Source of the DNA: Ectothiorhodospira mobilis
GTDB taxonomy: Bacteria; Pseudomonadota; Gammaproteobacteria; Ectothiorhodospirales; Ectothiorhodospiraceae
Assembly (NCBI RefSeq): GCF_900114895.1
Contig: NZ_FOUO01000017.1
Span: 1 to 44,373, forward strand
Reading direction: 5' to 3'
DNA length: 44,373 bases
The translations under genes were made by a program, and so were the position numbers. Numbering within the stretch: position 1 is the stretch's first letter; every line of letters starts with the position of its first letter. A model generated the notes under the pieces. The model saw only the letters and a program-made list of their open reading frames with translations. It had not been told where the DNA came from and ran no database searches. Positions 10,855 to 18,068 of the stretch are shown one piece after another.

Positions 10855-11334
10855 ATGACCTCCGTCATCGACCTTTACGAACAACTCAGCAGCGCCCCGG
10901 ACGACCGGGCCCGGGCCCGGGTGATCGCCGAGGCCTTCGAGCACATGGAACAGCGCTACCCCGAGGTGACCGACCTGGCCACGGGCACGTCCCTGCGGGA
11001 GACCGAACTGCGTCTGCAGAAGGAGATCGAGCAGCTGCGCGGCGAGGTGCACAAGGAGATCGAGCAACTGCGCGGCGAGGTGCACAAGGAGATCGAACAG
11101 TTGCGGGCCGAGATGCACCAAGAGATCGGCGAGGTGCAAAAGGAGATCGGCGAGATACAGAAGGAGGTCCTGCAGATGCGCAGTGAGATGCGGCAGATGG
11201 ACCACCGGCTGCAGAAGGAGATCGCCCAGACCAAGGGCGAGATCATCAAGTGGACCGTCACCTGGACGGGGGGACTGCTCATGACCCACGCCGCATTGCT
11301 TTTGGCCGGTCTGAAATACCTGCTGGGGGGTTGA
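10855..11334 (+). CDS. DUF1640-like coiled-coil protein with C-terminal membrane helix
   Basis: 159 residues from MTSVIDLYEQL; an in-frame ATG at 10834 adds seven residues and sits just after a GATAAT box, so a leaderless start there is possible. The middle is a long coiled coil with three near-perfect 11-residue repeats (KEIEQLRGEVH, encoded by 33-bp repeats at about 11021-11120) followed by degenerate KEIGE.Q units. The C-terminus is one membrane helix (TGGLLMTHAALLLAGLKYLL). This matches DUF1640/CCDC90-type proteins, which are membrane-anchored coiled coils; their bacterial role is unclear. It sits between pilW and the convergent frdD, 6 bp from the latter's stop. Repeat-number variation is plausible. 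Confidence 0.75.
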   Translation: MTSVIDLYEQLSSAPDDRARARVIAEAFEHMEQRYPEVTDLATGTSLRETELRLQKEIEQLRGEVHKEIEQLRGEVHKEIEQLRAEMHQEIGEVQKEIGEIQKEVLQMRSEMRQMDHRLQKEIAQTKGEIIKWTVTWTGGLLMTHAALLLAGLKYLLGG

Positions 11335-11340
11335 GGCCCG

Positions 11341-11685
11341 CTACTGCAGCACCCAGGCCAGGGTCACCCCCAAGGCCGCCAGCGTCCCCGCCGTGGCGCC
11401 CCCATAGCAGACCCGGGGCAGCCATGGGGCGTGGGGCACCCCCAGGTCATACAGGGTGTGGAGGATGCGGTGGGCGGCATGGAACAGCCATAGCCCCACG
11501 CTGACCCCCAGGCCCAGGGCCACCAGCGGATGGCCCATGGCCCCGCGCAGGGTGGCGTATTCCAGGGCGCCGGGCGGGAAGGGCAGGCCGAGGATCAGCA
11601 CCAGCGCCGGTCCCACCAGGGCCGCCAGCATCCCGCCAGCGCCGAAGAGGGTCCAGAACAGGGGCTCCGGGCTGCGGGGTCTCAT
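11341..11685 (-). CDS. frdD: Fumarate reductase membrane subunit FrdD
   Basis: 114 residues, three hydrophobic segments. EPLFWTLFGAGGMLAALVGP and HPLVALGLGVSVGLWLFHAAHRI match FrdD, one of two quinone-binding membrane anchors. The HAAHR segment carries conserved histidines. The start overlaps the frdC stop by 4 bp. Last gene of the frdABCD operon. Confidence 0.88.
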   Translation of the reverse strand: MRPRSPEPLFWTLFGAGGMLAALVGPALVLILGLPFPPGALEYATLRGAMGHPLVALGLGVSVGLWLFHAAHRILHTLYDLGVPHAPWLPRVCYGGATAGTLAALGVTLAWVLQ

Positions 11686-12080
11686 CGCAGGCCTCCGGCG
11701 GCGGCCACCAGCAGGGCGGCGGAGGCCAGGGCCCAGGCCCCCAGTGCGGCGCGGTGCACCAGGGTCTGGGTGATGCGATACCGCCCCAGGCGCAGGGGGG
11801 CCACGGTGAGGGGCAGCAGCCGGAACCAGGTCCAGGCGTGCCAGGAGAAGGCCGCGAGGGCCAGCAGATGGAAGGCCCGCCCCGGCAGGGATTGCACGCA
11901 GGCCCGCCAGACATCATGGGCCCCGGGGCCCAAGAGCAGGGCCGTCATCCCCCACAGCAGGCACAGGGCATACAGGCCGATGACCACGCTGGTGGCCTCC
12001 CGCAGCAGATACTGCCGGTAGGCGGGGTGACGTCGCCACCAGCCCTTCATGGAGCGGGTATGGGTGCGCAGGGCGGTCAT
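11682..12080 (-). CDS. frdC: Fumarate reductase membrane subunit FrdC
   Basis: 132 residues from MTALRTHTRSMKGWWRRHPAY, matching the FrdC N-terminus (W..HPFY-like). Three membrane segments (SVVIGLYALCLLWGMTALLL; AFHLLALAAFSWHAWTWF; ALASAALLVAAAGG). It anchors FrdAB and binds menaquinol or ubiquinone. Start and stop overlap frdB and frdD by 4 bp each. A longer upstream frame exists but lies inside frdB. Confidence 0.9.
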   Translation of the reverse strand: MTALRTHTRSMKGWWRRHPAYRQYLLREATSVVIGLYALCLLWGMTALLLGPGAHDVWRACVQSLPGRAFHLLALAAFSWHAWTWFRLLPLTVAPLRLGRYRITQTLVHRAALGAWALASAALLVAAAGGLR

Positions 12081-12832
12081 GGGGTGCAGGTCCTTCCCGA
12101 TTGCAGCAGCCGCCGCAGGGTGTCCAGGGCGGCGGCGGGCTTGTTGCGGTTGATGGCCCCCGCCGGGTCCACCCCCTTGGGGCAGACCTCGGAGCAGCGG
12201 CCCACCAGGGTGCAGCCCCACACCCCCGCGTCACCGTTCATCACCTCCATACGCCGCGCCCGGCCGGCATCCCGGGAATCGGCGTTGTAGCGATGGGCCA
12301 GGGCCAGGACGGCGGGCCCGAGGAAATCCGCCTTCAGGCCGTACTGGGGGCAGGCGGCGTAGCACAGCAGGCAGTTGATGCAGGCGGAGGTGTCCAGATA
12401 GTCCTGCATCTGCTCGGGGGTCTGGCGATAGGGGCCGTCCTCGGGGATGCGGTCCTGGGCCGGGATCAGGTAGGGGGCCACCTGCTGCAGCTTGTCCAGG
12501 AAGTCCGCCGGATCCACCGCCAGGTCCCGCTGGATGGGGAAATGGTCCAGGGGTTCCACGCGCACGCATTCGGGATGGTAGTCCCGCAGGAAGGTCTGGC
12601 AACTGAGCACCGGCTCACCGTTGACCATGCAGCCACAGTTGCCGCATACGGCCATGCGGCAGGACCAGCGGAAGGTGAGGCTGCCGTCCAGGTGATCCTT
12701 GATGTACTGCAGCCCCTCCAGCACGGACATCTCCGGGGTGAAGGGCACCTCGAAGCGCTGGTGATATGGTTCGGTATCCCGCTCGGGGTGATAGCGCAGG
12801 CACTCCATCACGATGATGCGGGGATCGCTCAT
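12077..12832 (-). CDS. frdB: Fumarate reductase iron-sulfur subunit FrdB
   Basis: 251 residues. The N-terminal plant-type ferredoxin domain binds [2Fe-2S] through CRMAVCGNCGCMVNG and a later LSC. The C-terminal domain has CINCLLCYAACP and CTLVGRCSEVCPKG for the [4Fe-4S] and [3Fe-4S] centres. It carries electrons between the FrdCD quinone site and FrdA. Overlaps frdA and frdC by 4 bp. Confidence 0.95.
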   Translation of the reverse strand: MSDPRIIVMECLRYHPERDTEPYHQRFEVPFTPEMSVLEGLQYIKDHLDGSLTFRWSCRMAVCGNCGCMVNGEPVLSCQTFLRDYHPECVRVEPLDHFPIQRDLAVDPADFLDKLQQVAPYLIPAQDRIPEDGPYRQTPEQMQDYLDTSACINCLLCYAACPQYGLKADFLGPAVLALAHRYNADSRDAGRARRMEVMNGDAGVWGCTLVGRCSEVCPKGVDPAGAINRNKPAAALDTLRRLLQSGRTCTP

Positions 12833-14577
12833 GCCGGCCCCCCGTAGACCCGCTCCCCCGGCGCCGAGCGGGTGAGGGTGACGGGGGCATGGTCGATGCG
12901 CGGCGGCGCCTCCCCCTGATCCCAGGCAAGGGAGTGACACAGGAAGCCTTCATCGTCGCGTCGGTCGTAACCGTCGCTGCGCAGATGCGCCCCGCGGGAC
13001 TCGCGGCGGGCCAGGGCCGCGTGGGCGATGGTCTCGGCCACCTTCAGGGCATGGCCCAGCTCGAGGGTGGCGAGCCACTCGGTGTTGAAGGCCCGGCCCG
13101 TGTCGTCCAGGCGCACCCCGCGGCGGTAACGGGCACGCAGGTCCGCCAGGGCCTCGCAGGCCCGGGCCATGCCCTCGGCCTCGCGCACGATGCCCACGCC
13201 ATCCTCCATGGCCGCCTGCATGGCATCCCGCAGGGTGGCCAGGCGCTCGCCGCGTCGCGGCTCCAGCAGGGCATGCCATTGCCGCAGCGCCGCCTCGGCC
13301 TGGCGCTCCACCCCCGGCGCCGGGGCCGGGCCGTTGCGGGCATGGGCCACCGCCGCCTCGCCGGCGGCCCGGCCGAACACCAAAAGCTCCGCCAGGGAGT
13401 TGGAGCCCAGGCGGTTGGCCCCGTGCAGCCCCGTGCTGGCGCATTCCCCGGCGGCATACAGCCCCTCCACGGCGGTGGCCCCGTGGCGGTCGGTGGGCAC
13501 CCCGCCCATGGTGTAGTGCACCGCCGGACGCACGGGGATGGGCGCCTCCACCGGGTCCACGGCGGCGAAGGTGCGGGCCAGGTGCAGGATCTGGGGCAGG
13601 CGCTCCTCCAGGGTCTTGTGTCCCAGGTGGCGCAGGTCCAGATGCACCGCCGTGCCCTGGGGTGTGGATAGGGTGCGGCCCGCCCGGTCCTCGTGCCAGA
13701 AGGCCTGGGAGACCCGGTCCCGGGGGCCCAACTCCATGGCCCGGGGTCGGGGCCAGGGATCCACCGGGCCCAGGCCGTGGTCCTGCAGATAGCGCCGGCC
13801 GTGGCGGTTGAGCAGGATGCCCCCCTCGCCCCGGGCCCCCTCGGTGATGAGCAGGCCGCTGCCGGGCAGGGTGGTGGGATGCCATTGCACGAACTCCATG
13901 TCCCGCAGCCCCGTGCCGCAGGCCAGGGCCATGCCCATGCCCTCACCGGTGACGATGCCGGCATTGGTGTTCTGCCGGTAGACCCGCCCGGCACCGCCGG
14001 TGGCCAGCACCGCCGCCCGGCAGCGCAGCAGCAGGCTGTCGCCGCTGGGCACATACACCGCCAATACCCCCCGCAGACGGCCGTCCTCCACCAGCAGGTC
14101 CATGCAGAAGCATTCGTCGAAGCGGCGGATGGACGGGTACTTCAGGCTGGTCTGGAACAGGGTGTGGAGCATGTGAAAACCGGTGCGGTCGGCGGCGAAC
14201 CAGCTGCGGGGCGACTTCATGCCGCCGAAGTAGCGCACATTCACTTGCCCGTCCGGTTGCCGGCTCCAGGGGCAGCCCCAGTGCTCCAGCTGCGTCATCT
14301 CCGGGGTGCAGCGGCCCACGAACCACTCCACCACGTCCTGCTCGCAGAGCCAGTCCCCGCCGGAGACGGTGTCATCGAAATGCTTGTCCAGGTGATCGTC
14401 CGGGTGGATCACCCCGGCGGCCCCCCCTTCCGCCGCCACCGTATGGCTGCGGGTGGGCACCACCTTGGACACCAGGGCCACGGTGACCTCCGGGTCCGCC
14501 TCCGCCGCCGCGATGGCGGCGCGCAGGCCGGCGCCACCGCCGCCGATGACCACCACATCCGTATCGATTGTCTGCAT
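12829..14577 (-). CDS. frdA: Fumarate reductase flavoprotein subunit FrdA
   Basis: 582 residues. Dinucleotide fold VVVIGGGGAGLRAAIAAAE at the N-terminus; TRSHTVAAEGG holds the histidine (His45) that binds FAD covalently. QWHPTTLPGSGLLITEGARG is the dicarboxylate-binding and catalytic segment, and YAAGECASTGLHGANRLGSN is the second FAD contact. It interconverts fumarate and succinate at the cytoplasmic face; FrdC/FrdD-type anchors favour a quinol:fumarate reductase, though the complex can run as succinate dehydrogenase. CAGGAG lies 10 bp before the ATG. First gene of frdABCD, divergent from pilV copy 2. No FNR-type palindrome was found upstream. Confidence 0.96.
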   Translation of the reverse strand: MQTIDTDVVVIGGGGAGLRAAIAAAEADPEVTVALVSKVVPTRSHTVAAEGGAAGVIHPDDHLDKHFDDTVSGGDWLCEQDVVEWFVGRCTPEMTQLEHWGCPWSRQPDGQVNVRYFGGMKSPRSWFAADRTGFHMLHTLFQTSLKYPSIRRFDECFCMDLLVEDGRLRGVLAVYVPSGDSLLLRCRAAVLATGGAGRVYRQNTNAGIVTGEGMGMALACGTGLRDMEFVQWHPTTLPGSGLLITEGARGEGGILLNRHGRRYLQDHGLGPVDPWPRPRAMELGPRDRVSQAFWHEDRAGRTLSTPQGTAVHLDLRHLGHKTLEERLPQILHLARTFAAVDPVEAPIPVRPAVHYTMGGVPTDRHGATAVEGLYAAGECASTGLHGANRLGSNSLAELLVFGRAAGEAAVAHARNGPAPAPGVERQAEAALRQWHALLEPRRGERLATLRDAMQAAMEDGVGIVREAEGMARACEALADLRARYRRGVRLDDTGRAFNTEWLATLELGHALKVAETIAHAALARRESRGAHLRSDGYDRRDDEGFLCHSLAWDQGEAPPRIDHAPVTLTRSAPGERVYGGPA

Positions 14578-14779
14578 CGCGTGGGCGCTCCTGCGCAGGG
14601 GGAACCGCAGGCCGGCATGGTACCCAAGGCGGCCCGCCCCGGCCAGGGCGCAGCGGGAGCGCGCCGCGTATCCGTGCCCGTCCCCGCTTCATCGGCCGTG
14701 GCCCCCGGGGGGTGAACGGGGACCCGGGGAACGGGTCATAATGCCCCTACGGCAACAAGACCCTTGGGAGCCGGCTGCC

Positions 14780-15244
14780 ATGCAGGCGCATCGTGCACGT
14801 ATCCCCCCCCTCCAGCGCGGATTCTCCCTCACCGAGATCCTGGTGGCCCTGCTGGTGCTGTCCGTGGGGCTGTTGGGGATCGCGGCGCTGCACTTGCTGG
14901 GCATCCAGTCCGTCCACTCCGCCCAGCAGCGCACCCTCGCCAGCGTCATGGCCCAGGAGGCGGCGGAGCGCCTGTGGATCTCCCTGGCCGTGGACGGTAC
15001 CCCGGACCCCCAGGCGGTGGAGGGTCCCTGGCGCACCGCCTGGGGGGCCCCCGGCGACGATGCGCCCGCCACGCTGCGCCTCCCCGGCATCACCGGCATC
15101 ACCGGCAGCGACATCGACTGCGACGGGGCCGCCCCCACCACCTGCACCATCCGGGTACGCTGGGCCGAGGGCCGGTTCGCAGAGGAGGGGGATGAGGCGG
15201 TCTTCGAGTATGTCGTCAGCCTCCCCGCGGGGGCGGGTTCGTGA
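14780..15244 (+). CDS. pilV: Type IV pilus minor pilin PilV (copy 2)
   Basis: 154 residues; leader MQAHRARIPPLQRG then FSLTEILVALLVLSVGLL, a type III prepilin signal with Glu5. HSAQQRTLASVMAQEAAERLW and a C...C pair (IDCDGAAPTTCTI) parallel copy 1 at 9799. Its stop overlaps the GTG start of the next gene (GTGA). A CATAAT about 30 bp upstream may be a -10. First of a pilV-pilW-pilX unit on the far side of frd from copy 1. Confidence 0.9.
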   Translation: MQAHRARIPPLQRGFSLTEILVALLVLSVGLLGIAALHLLGIQSVHSAQQRTLASVMAQEAAERLWISLAVDGTPDPQAVEGPWRTAWGAPGDDAPATLRLPGITGITGSDIDCDGAAPTTCTIRVRWAEGRFAEEGDEAVFEYVVSLPAGAGS

Positions 15245-15783
15245 GCCCCGGGGTGCGCAGCGCCGGATGCCAGCGGGGCGTGGGCCTGGTGGAATGGATG
15301 ATCGCCCTGGTGATCGGCCTGATCCTGCTCTCCGGCGTGGTGCAGATCTTCGTCGCCCACCAGAGCGCCTACCGGGAATCCCAACAATTGGCCCGGGTGC
15401 AGAATACCGTGGCCCATACCATGGACCTGCTGGTGCGGGATCTGCGCGGCGCCGCCGCGGTGGATGCCGGCACCCCGGGGCGGCTGGGGGTCACCCGCAC
15501 CCGCACGGTGGATTGGTGCGGCCAGCCCCCGGGGACATCGGAGGTCTTCTACTGGGTGGCCGACGCGACCCTGCGCTGCGGCCCCGACCCCGACGCCAGC
15601 GGCCAGATCCTGGTGGAGGGGCTGGCGCCGGGTTCCGCACTGGAGGCCACCCCCGTGCGCCATCCCGTGGACCACGGCCTGCTGGGCCTGGATCTCGCCC
15701 TGGATCTGCGCATGCACGACGACCAAACCCGCCGCTTCCACTTCCGGGTGGCCCTGCGGCAGGCCATCCTGCAACGGCTGTGA
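15241..15783 (+). CDS. pilW: Type IV pilus minor pilin PilW (copy 2)
   Basis: 180 residues from a GTG that overlaps the pilV stop. The prepilin motif is QRG-VGLVEWMIALVIGLILLSG: the +1 residue is Val rather than the usual Phe, though Glu5 is kept. FVAHQSAYRESQQLARVQN and DLRGAAAVD identify PilW. Paralog of the gene at 10230. PilX follows after 28 bp. Confidence 0.9.
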   Translation: MSPGVRSAGCQRGVGLVEWMIALVIGLILLSGVVQIFVAHQSAYRESQQLARVQNTVAHTMDLLVRDLRGAAAVDAGTPGRLGVTRTRTVDWCGQPPGTSEVFYWVADATLRCGPDPDASGQILVEGLAPGSALEATPVRHPVDHGLLGLDLALDLRMHDDQTRRFHFRVALRQAILQRL

Positions 15784-15811
15784 CATCCCAATCAACGCAA
15801 GGAGGCCCCTC

Positions 15812-17011
15812 ATGTCCATCCACAACCCCGAACGACAGACCGGCGCCGTACTGGTGGTGAGCCTGGTGATCCTCACCCTCACCACCCTGCTGGGGGTGGC
15901 CGGGATGAACGCGGCGGTGATCCAGGAACGCATCGCCGGCAATCAAAAGCAGGCCACCGAGGCCTTCCTGGCCGCCGAAAGCGGCCTCGCCCAGGTCCTG
16001 GCGGTGATGCGCCACGAGGACTTCGACGCCTGGGGCGACCGGGAAGCCACCCTCCAGGCCGTGGGGGCCGGACCCCACGCCGTGGACGGCGACCGGCCCG
16101 GCCAATGGCGGCTGGAATCCGTGGACTACCACCATGGCCGGGCCACGGTGCGCATCACCGGCACCCTCCCGGGGGGCGCCCGGCGCAGCCTGGAGGCGGA
16201 ACTGGACGGCGGTCCCGGCGGCCCGGTGCCCGAATCCGCCTACACCTGCTATGGCGCCCACTGCGAGACCCGTACGGGCAGCAACAGCGGCAGTGCCATC
16301 TACTTCGACGGGCGCAACTGGAACCTGCCGGAAAGGGACGGCTGCACCGGGGCCGGGTGCAACGGCACCCTGGCCGGGGAGGGGGACCGTGCCGGCATCT
16401 ACCTGGTGGGCAACGCGGATGCCGACGCCGTGGGTACCGGCAACCAGGCGGGCAACAACCGTCCCGGCCAGATCCAGGGGGACCCGCCCCTGCGCCAGAC
16501 CGATGCCGCCGCCACCGAAGGCGGCGTCACCGCAACGCAGTGGGGGGCGTACGCCGATGCCCTCGCGGCCCGACCCGATACCCGCAGCCACACCCTGGAG
16601 TCCGGCGAGCGGGTGGACCTCTCCAGTGCACTGGGCAGCCGCGATGCCCCGGCGGTGGTGGAGGTGAAAGGCGAAGGAGAGGTGCGCCTCGGCGGCAACA
16701 CCCACGCCGCCGGCGTGCTCATCCTCTCCGGCGACATCGCCCTGGGCCCGGCCAACGGCACCTTCACCTTCGAGGGCCTGATCCTGTTGCGCGACGGGGC
16801 CCGCATCACCTCAGGCACGGGCACCGCCAACTTCTTCGGCTCGGTCATCTCCCTGGAGGGCAAGCCGGGATGGGTGGACGCGGACCTGGGGGGCAACTTC
16901 ACCCTCAAGTACAGCACCCAGGCCCTGGAGCAGCTCCAGCGCCATGGCCTCTGGGGCCATACCCGGCCCCCCCGCGTCGTGGCCTGGCGGGAGATCCTGG
17001 GCACCTTCTGA
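15812..17011 (+). CDS. pilX: PilX-type minor pilin with long C-terminal extension
   Basis: 399 residues with an AAGGAGG six bases before the ATG. The N-terminus QTGAVLVVSLVILTLTTLLGVAGM and QKQATEAFLAAESGLA is the PilX signature (PilX lacks the classical F-E motif). PilX proteins are often about 150-200 residues; here about 200 more follow, rich in Gly, Thr and Asn, with NNRPGQIQGDPP and a beta-helix-like stretch (VEVKGEGEVRLGG, GVLILSGDIALG, FEGLILLRDGARI) resembling the bactofilin/PilX_N extension seen in some pilus tip proteins. Cys pairs (CYGAHCE, CTGAGCN) suggest disulfides. No pilY1 follows. Confidence 0.85.
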   Translation: MSIHNPERQTGAVLVVSLVILTLTTLLGVAGMNAAVIQERIAGNQKQATEAFLAAESGLAQVLAVMRHEDFDAWGDREATLQAVGAGPHAVDGDRPGQWRLESVDYHHGRATVRITGTLPGGARRSLEAELDGGPGGPVPESAYTCYGAHCETRTGSNSGSAIYFDGRNWNLPERDGCTGAGCNGTLAGEGDRAGIYLVGNADADAVGTGNQAGNNRPGQIQGDPPLRQTDAAATEGGVTATQWGAYADALAARPDTRSHTLESGERVDLSSALGSRDAPAVVEVKGEGEVRLGGNTHAAGVLILSGDIALGPANGTFTFEGLILLRDGARITSGTGTANFFGSVISLEGKPGWVDADLGGNFTLKYSTQALEQLQRHGLWGHTRPPRVVAWREILGTF

Positions 17012-17114
17012 GATCCTGCTGCGCAGTCTCGGGCAGGGAACCCACCGGCGGGATTCACGGTCTCACTAATGCGCATATGGTCACATTGTCCGGATCCCGG
17101 GGTGTGGGTTGGGC

Positions 17115-17142
17115 TTGCATGATGTGCACATATGTCCATAAT
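17115..17142 (+). promoter_or_regulatory. Candidate sigma-70 promoter upstream of the small-protein/HiPIP genes
   Basis: TTGCAT (17115-17120), a 16-bp spacer, then CATAAT (17137-17142), 35 bp before the ATG at 17178. The local sequence is less GC-rich than its surroundings. Confidence 0.5.
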
Positions 17143-17177
17143 CGACCCATCGGCAACCGATTCAGGAGGCGAAAGAC

Positions 17178-17474
17178 ATGCGTCACAGAGGCAGAAAGGG
17201 GTTTGGCATGGGCCAGGGCATGGGCCAGGGCATGGGGCCTGGCTTGGGCGCAGACCGCGGCATGGGACGCGGTAGGGGCCGCGCATGGGGGGCGGCCATG
17301 GTGCCGGAACCGGCCGTCCAGGAGGATTCCACCGCAACCCCCGCCATGCAACCCGGTCTGGGACAGGGCCTGGGTCGTGGCAGGGGGCAAGGCCTGGGGC
17401 CCTGTGGCCGGGGCCTGGCCCGCGGGCGCGGCCCCCTGCGTTCATCCCATCCCTTTGCAGCAAAGGGTGCTTGA
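17178..17474 (+). CDS. Gly/Met/Arg-rich small protein, unknown function
   Basis: 98 residues, AGGAGG well placed before the ATG. Low complexity: GMGQGMGQGMGPGLG near the N-terminus, GRGRGRAW, then LGQGLGRGRGQGLG after residue 60; one Cys, no membrane helix, no signal peptide. It resembles the small Met/Gly/Arg-rich proteins grouped as DUF5320 only in composition, so no function is assigned. It ends 51 bp before the HiPIP gene and shares its promoter candidate. The good ribosome-binding site argues for a real gene; the 3' end runs into REP-like sequence. Confidence 0.6.
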   Translation: MRHRGRKGFGMGQGMGQGMGPGLGADRGMGRGRGRAWGAAMVPEPAVQEDSTATPAMQPGLGQGLGRGRGQGLGPCGRGLARGRGPLRSSHPFAAKGA

Positions 17475-17480
17475 GCAAAG

Positions 17481-17493
17481 GGTGCCAGGTACC
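17481..17493. repeat. REP-like palindrome between the small-protein gene and HiPIP
   Basis: GGTGCCAGGTACC is a near-palindrome preceded by two copies of GCAAAGGGTGC. Related elements lie downstream of the HiPIP gene. Confidence 0.5.
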
Positions 17494-17525
17494 CATCGGA
17501 CAAGCCTGAACAGGAGGAGCCTGAG

Positions 17526-17858
17526 ATGAACAACACCCATCGCGAACGCCGCCAATTCCTGAAGCTCGCCACCACCGGCCTGGCGGCCGCGCCCCTGGCG
17601 GGCCTGGGGATGGCCACCGCCGCCTCCGCCCAGGAGCAACTGCCGCATCTGGATGAAGAATCCGAGGAGGCACGGGCCCTGAACTACCGGCACGATGCCA
17701 CCCAGGTGGATCATCCCGAATACCAGGAGGGGCAGAACTGCGGCAACTGCCTGCTCTATACCGACCCCTCCGCCAAGGAATGGGGCCCCTGCGCCGTGTT
17801 CCCCGGCAAGCTGGTGGCGGAAGGCGGCTGGTGCACCGCCTACGTGCCCAGGGGCTGA
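17526..17858 (+). CDS. High-potential iron-sulfur protein (HiPIP), Tat-exported
   Basis: 110 residues. The N-terminus RERRQFLKLATTG is a twin-arginine signal, with a hydrophobic stretch and an AxA-type cleavage region near ASAQ (about residue 35). The mature part of about 75 residues has the HiPIP cysteine pattern: Cys72, Cys75, Cys89 and Cys103 in NCGNCLLY, WGPCAVFPGKLV and GGWCTAY, binding one [4Fe-4S] cluster. HiPIPs are periplasmic electron carriers, for example from the bc1 complex to a photosynthetic reaction centre or a terminal oxidase. A strong AGGAGG precedes the ATG. HiPIP presence is a main hint toward purple bacteria or related Chromatiales. Confidence 0.95.
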   Translation: MNNTHRERRQFLKLATTGLAAAPLAGLGMATAASAQEQLPHLDEESEEARALNYRHDATQVDHPEYQEGQNCGNCLLYTDPSAKEWGPCAVFPGKLVAEGGWCTAYVPRG

Positions 17859-17869
17859 TCTGAACTGCC

Positions 17870-17945
17870 TTGGGTACCCCCCTTGGGTACCCGTTTCGGG
17901 TGCCTGGCACCTTCTTCGCGTTGATCAAGGGGGGTGCCGGGTACC
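17870..17945. repeat. Cluster of REP-like palindromes downstream of HiPIP
   Basis: Three short palindromic units follow the HiPIP stop: GGGTACC...GGGTACCC (17872-17890 region), GGTGCCTGGCACC (17899-17911, perfect around a central T) and GGTGCCGGGTACC (17933-17945). They share the GGTGCC core with the copy at 17481. Such elements often act as transcript stabilisers or terminators and may be mobilised by REP-associated transposases. Confidence 0.55.
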
Positions 17946-17991
17946 TTTCCTGCCCCCTTCTGGGACCCTTGGTCTTCTTGTGATCTGCTGC

Positions 17992-18020
17992 TTGTGGGGT
18001 GCCCCCCTGCCTGATATGGT
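17992..18020 (+). promoter_or_regulatory. Candidate promoter of the type I secretion operon
   Basis: TTGTGG (17992-17997), a 17-bp spacer, and TATGGT (18015-18020) lie about 50 bp upstream of the ABC gene start. Match to sigma-70 consensus is moderate. Confidence 0.35.
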
Positions 18021-18068
18021 TTCGTGTTCGGTAAGTCCCCACTCAGATCGCAGGTTCCCAGCCCACCC

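Noticed and set aside
14578-14779. FNR or ArcA box controlling frdABCD
   Set aside because: No TTGAT-N4-ATCAA-like palindrome was found in the frdA-pilV gap.
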